Shown here: positions 62,121-64,000 of the stretch, one piece after another
Numbering within the stretch: position 1 is the stretch's first letter
Layout: each line of letters starts with the position of its first letter
Made by a program: the position numbers and the translations under genes
DNA from: Herbidospora mongoliensis
GTDB lineage: Bacteria > Actinomycetota > Actinomycetes > Streptosporangiales > Streptosporangiaceae
DNA length: 64,000 nucleotides
Direction: 5' to 3'
Assembly (NCBI RefSeq): GCF_001570545.1
Contig: NZ_BBXD01000011.1
Location: forward strand, 675,781 to 739,780
Notes under the pieces: model-generated
Seen by the model: only the letters and a program-made list of their open reading frames with translations
Told to the model about the DNA's origin: nothing
Database searches by the model: none

Positions 62121-63545
62121 ATGACTGTCGTTGACAACAGGGTGGTGACGGCCTCCTCCGACCAGGAGGAGGCCGACCCCCGCGATCCCGTCGTCCGGCT
62201 GGGCCACCTGCTCGACGAGGGTTCCATGCGGCTCATCACGCCGCAGGACAAGAGCGGGGCCCTGGCGGTCACCGGCCGCGTCGAGGGCGTCCCCGTCGTG
62301 GCTTTCTGCAGCGACGCGCGCGTCCAGGGCGGCGCGATGGGCGCCGAGGGCTGCGAGCACATCGTCCACGCCTATGACGTCGCGGTCCGCGAGCGGGTGC
62401 CGATCATCGGCGTCTGGCACTCGGGCGGCGCCCGCCTCGCCGAAGGCGTGGAGTCCCTCCACGCGGTCGGCCGCGTCTTCGCCGCCATGACGAAGGCGTC
62501 GGGCACCGTGCCCCAGATCTCCGTCGTCGTCGGCGCGGCGGCGGGCGGCGCGGCCTACGGCCCGGCGCTGACCGACATCGTGATCCTGGCCGACGACGGC
62601 CGCATCTTCGTCACCGGCCCCGACGTCGTCCGTTCGGTGACCGGCGAGACCATCGACATGGCCTCGCTGGGCGGCCCCGAGCCCCACAGCAAGCGCAGCG
62701 GCGTGGTCCACATCGTGACCAAGTCCGAGCCCGAGGCCCTGCTCAAGGCGCGCGAGGTCGCATCGCTGCTCGGGCACCAGGGCCGGGTCCGGCTGGGCGA
62801 GGTCGGCGAGGTCGACTTCTCGACCCTGCTGCCCGAGAACATCCGCCGCGCCTACGACGTGAAGCCGCTGGTCAACGGCCTCCTCGACGAGCCCGGCGTG
62901 GAACTCCACCCCAAGTGGGCCCCCAACATCGTGACGACCCTGGGCCGCCTCGGCGGCCGGACGGTCGGCGTCGTCGCCAACAACCCGATGCGCCTGGGCG
63001 GCTGCCTCGACTCGACCTCCGCCGAGAAGGCCGCCCGCTTCGTGCGCATGTGCGACGCGTTCGGCGTCCCCCTGGTGGTCCTGGTCGACGTGCCCGGCTA
63101 CCTGCCCGGTGTCGGCCAGGAGCACGACGGCGTGGTGCGACGCGGCGCGAAGCTGCTCCACGCCTTCGCCGAGGCGTCGGTGCCCCGGGTCACCCTGGTG
63201 ACCCGCAAGTCCTACGGCGGCGCCTACATCGCCATGAACTCCCGCTCGCTCGGCGCGACCAGGGTGTTCGCCTGGCCGACGGCGCAGATCGCGGTCATGG
63301 GCGCCGTGGCGGCGGTCCGGATCCTCAAGCGCCGCGAACTGGCGGCCGCTCCCGAGGAGGAGCGCGCCGACCTCGAGCACCGTTTGGCCGAGGAGCACGA
63401 GAAGATCGCCGGCGGCCTCGACCGAGCGGTCGACCTGGGCGTGGTCGACGAAGTGATCAAGCCCGAGGAGACCCGAGGCGCCATCGCCAAGGTCATCGCC
63501 AGGGCGACCCCCGCCCGGGGCGCCCACGGGAACATCCCGCTCTAG
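62121..63545 (+). CDS. acyl-CoA carboxylase carboxyltransferase subunit (AccD-type)
   Basis: A 474-residue biotin-dependent carboxyltransferase of the AccD6/PccB type, moving CO2 from biotin to acetyl- or propionyl-CoA. The N-terminal acyl-CoA half has IGVWHSGGARLAEGVE and AAAGGAAYGPALTD; the C-terminal carboxybiotin half has LVDVPGYLPGVGQEHDGVVR and the KSYGGAYIAMNSRSLG stretch. No zinc ribbon is present, so it is not the E. coli AccD form. The partner biotin-carrying alpha subunit is not in this window. In mycobacteria accD6 is at the same place after the kas genes. An IS481-type element starts 2 bases after its stop. Confidence 0.94.
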   Translation: MTVVDNRVVTASSDQEEADPRDPVVRLGHLLDEGSMRLITPQDKSGALAVTGRVEGVPVVAFCSDARVQGGAMGAEGCEHIVHAYDVAVRERVPIIGVWHSGGARLAEGVESLHAVGRVFAAMTKASGTVPQISVVVGAAAGGAAYGPALTDIVILADDGRIFVTGPDVVRSVTGETIDMASLGGPEPHSKRSGVVHIVTKSEPEALLKAREVASLLGHQGRVRLGEVGEVDFSTLLPENIRRAYDVKPLVNGLLDEPGVELHPKWAPNIVTTLGRLGGRTVGVVANNPMRLGGCLDSTSAEKAARFVRMCDAFGVPLVVLVDVPGYLPGVGQEHDGVVRRGAKLLHAFAEASVPRVTLVTRKSYGGAYIAMNSRSLGATRVFAWPTAQIAVMGAVAAVRILKRRELAAAPEEERADLEHRLAEEHEKIAGGLDRAVDLGVVDEVIKPEETRGAIAKVIARATPARGAHGNIPL

Positions 63546-63546
63546 T

Positions 63547-64000
63547 TGTACTTGGCCGAGATCTTGGTGACACGTGGCCATCGGTGATTGATCATGAAGA
63601 AGACCTCCGGGCGTAGTGGAGTTGGTCGCTTCACCCACGCGCGGAGGTCTTGATGGGTCACGCTAACGCCCGGCTGACATTTCACGGCAGATGCCTGCTG
63701 GTTCGCCGTGTCGTGTTCGACGGCCGCCCGGTCGCGCACGTGGCCGCCGAACTGGGCGTCTCACGCCAATGCGGACACCGGTGGGTCCGCCGCTACCAGC
63801 AGGAAGGCTGGCCGGGACTGCATGAGCGGCGCAGCGGCCCGCGCACCAGCCCCCGCCGCACCCCGCCCGCCACCGAGCAGCGCGTGCTGGCCGCGCGTGC
63901 CGAGCTGCGGGCCGGACCTGATCGTCTCGCGGCCGCCACCGGGGTGCCGGCCCGGACCATCACCCGGATCCTGCGCCGCCACGGCGTCCCGCCCCTGGCC
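63547..64000 (+). mobile_element. IS481-family insertion sequence, left end and partial transposase gene
   Basis: The element appears to start at the TGT at 63547, one base after the accD stop (63543-63545), and runs past the window. The first 100 bases lead to the transposase ATG at 63653 and contain the inverted repeat AGACCTCCG (63601-63609) / CGGAGGTCT (63642-63650), which could be a fold-back controlling translation. The right end and target duplication are outside the window, so the exact boundary is provisional. Confidence 0.7.
63653..64000 (+). CDS. IS481-family transposase, N-terminal part
   Basis: The first 116 residues of a transposase cut off by the window edge: a helix-turn-helix with ARLTFHGRCLLVRRVVFDGR, then PVAHVAAELGVSRQCGHRWV, a Gly/Arg linker (GLHERRSGPRTSPRRTPP), and a second DNA-binding helix pair (GVPARTITRILRRHGVPPL). 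This matches the leucine-zipper/HTH start of IS481 transposases, but the catalytic DDE domain is beyond the window. Its ATG follows GGAGG at 63643-63647 by 5 bases. Confidence 0.85.
   Translation, partial: MGHANARLTFHGRCLLVRRVVFDGRPVAHVAAELGVSRQCGHRWVRRYQQEGWPGLHERRSGPRTSPRRTPPATEQRVLAARAELRAGPDRLAAATGVPARTITRILRRHGVPPLA

Overview
The window is about 70% G+C with dense genes, many GTG starts and many 4-base ATGA/GTGA overlaps. The gene content is actinobacterial: FasR-type PucR regulator, DUF3052, DUF5997, a subtilisin-inhibitor-like protein, YqeB-like protein and a homodimeric AceE. I infer a filamentous actinomycete, probably Streptosporangiaceae or a relative; the genus cannot be fixed from the sequence alone. 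A few small genes carry the rare TTA leucine codon (14978-15187, 42984-43502, 49630-50226).

Layout. 1-7.5 kb: a partial and two poorly known genes, a MarR regulator divergent from an ABC exporter, a short-chain dehydrogenase divergent from its Rrf2-type regulator across two operator-like palindromes, and a ThuA/Gfo-Idh-MocA sugar-metabolism pair. 7.4-10.4 kb: a three-gene signalling operon (histidine kinase, sensor-like protein with degenerate kinase region, NarL-type response regulator). 10.5-15.9 kb: esterase, WYL regulator, secreted protease inhibitor, a membrane-anchored 14-repeat WD40 protein and small membrane proteins. 15.9-21.2 kb: a MacB-like export operon with its own two-component system. 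21.3-25.1 kb: two divergent proteases, one trypsin-like and membrane-anchored, the other a papain-like/alpha-beta hydrolase fusion. 25.1-26.2 kb: a TetR-controlled membrane gene whose start codon lies in a perfect operator-like palindrome.

26.2-31.0 kb is core metabolism: aceE, facing yjbQ, DUF3052, an AhpE-like peroxiredoxin and a zinc-ribbon protein, then a ROK kinase. 32-38.4 kb holds a probable aromatic or heteroaromatic catabolic cluster (amidohydrolase, IclR regulator, CoA-transferase, citryl-CoA lyase-like enzyme, LigB- and LigA-type dioxygenase subunits, MDR reductase) with two copies of one operator-like sequence. A tRNA-Val follows. 38.7-43.9 kb is accessory: a SRPBCC protein, an orphan LysR-type effector domain next to a DUF5997 gene, a large TerD-like protein and a two-gene module of unknown function.

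43.9-48.7 kb is a tightly overlapped YtrA-type GntR/ABC transporter operon extended by two lipoproteins, an S41 peptidase and an alpha/beta hydrolase. 48.8-54.1 kb is a mosaic of regulators, a hemerythrin, a DUF4143 ATPase, a nuclease-like protein and a PHP phosphoesterase. 54.2-56.2 kb is a YjfC/YjfL-like module. 57.4-63.5 kb is the type II fatty-acid synthase operon, fasR then fabD-fabH-acpP-fabF-accD. An IS481-family element begins immediately after accD and runs off the window.
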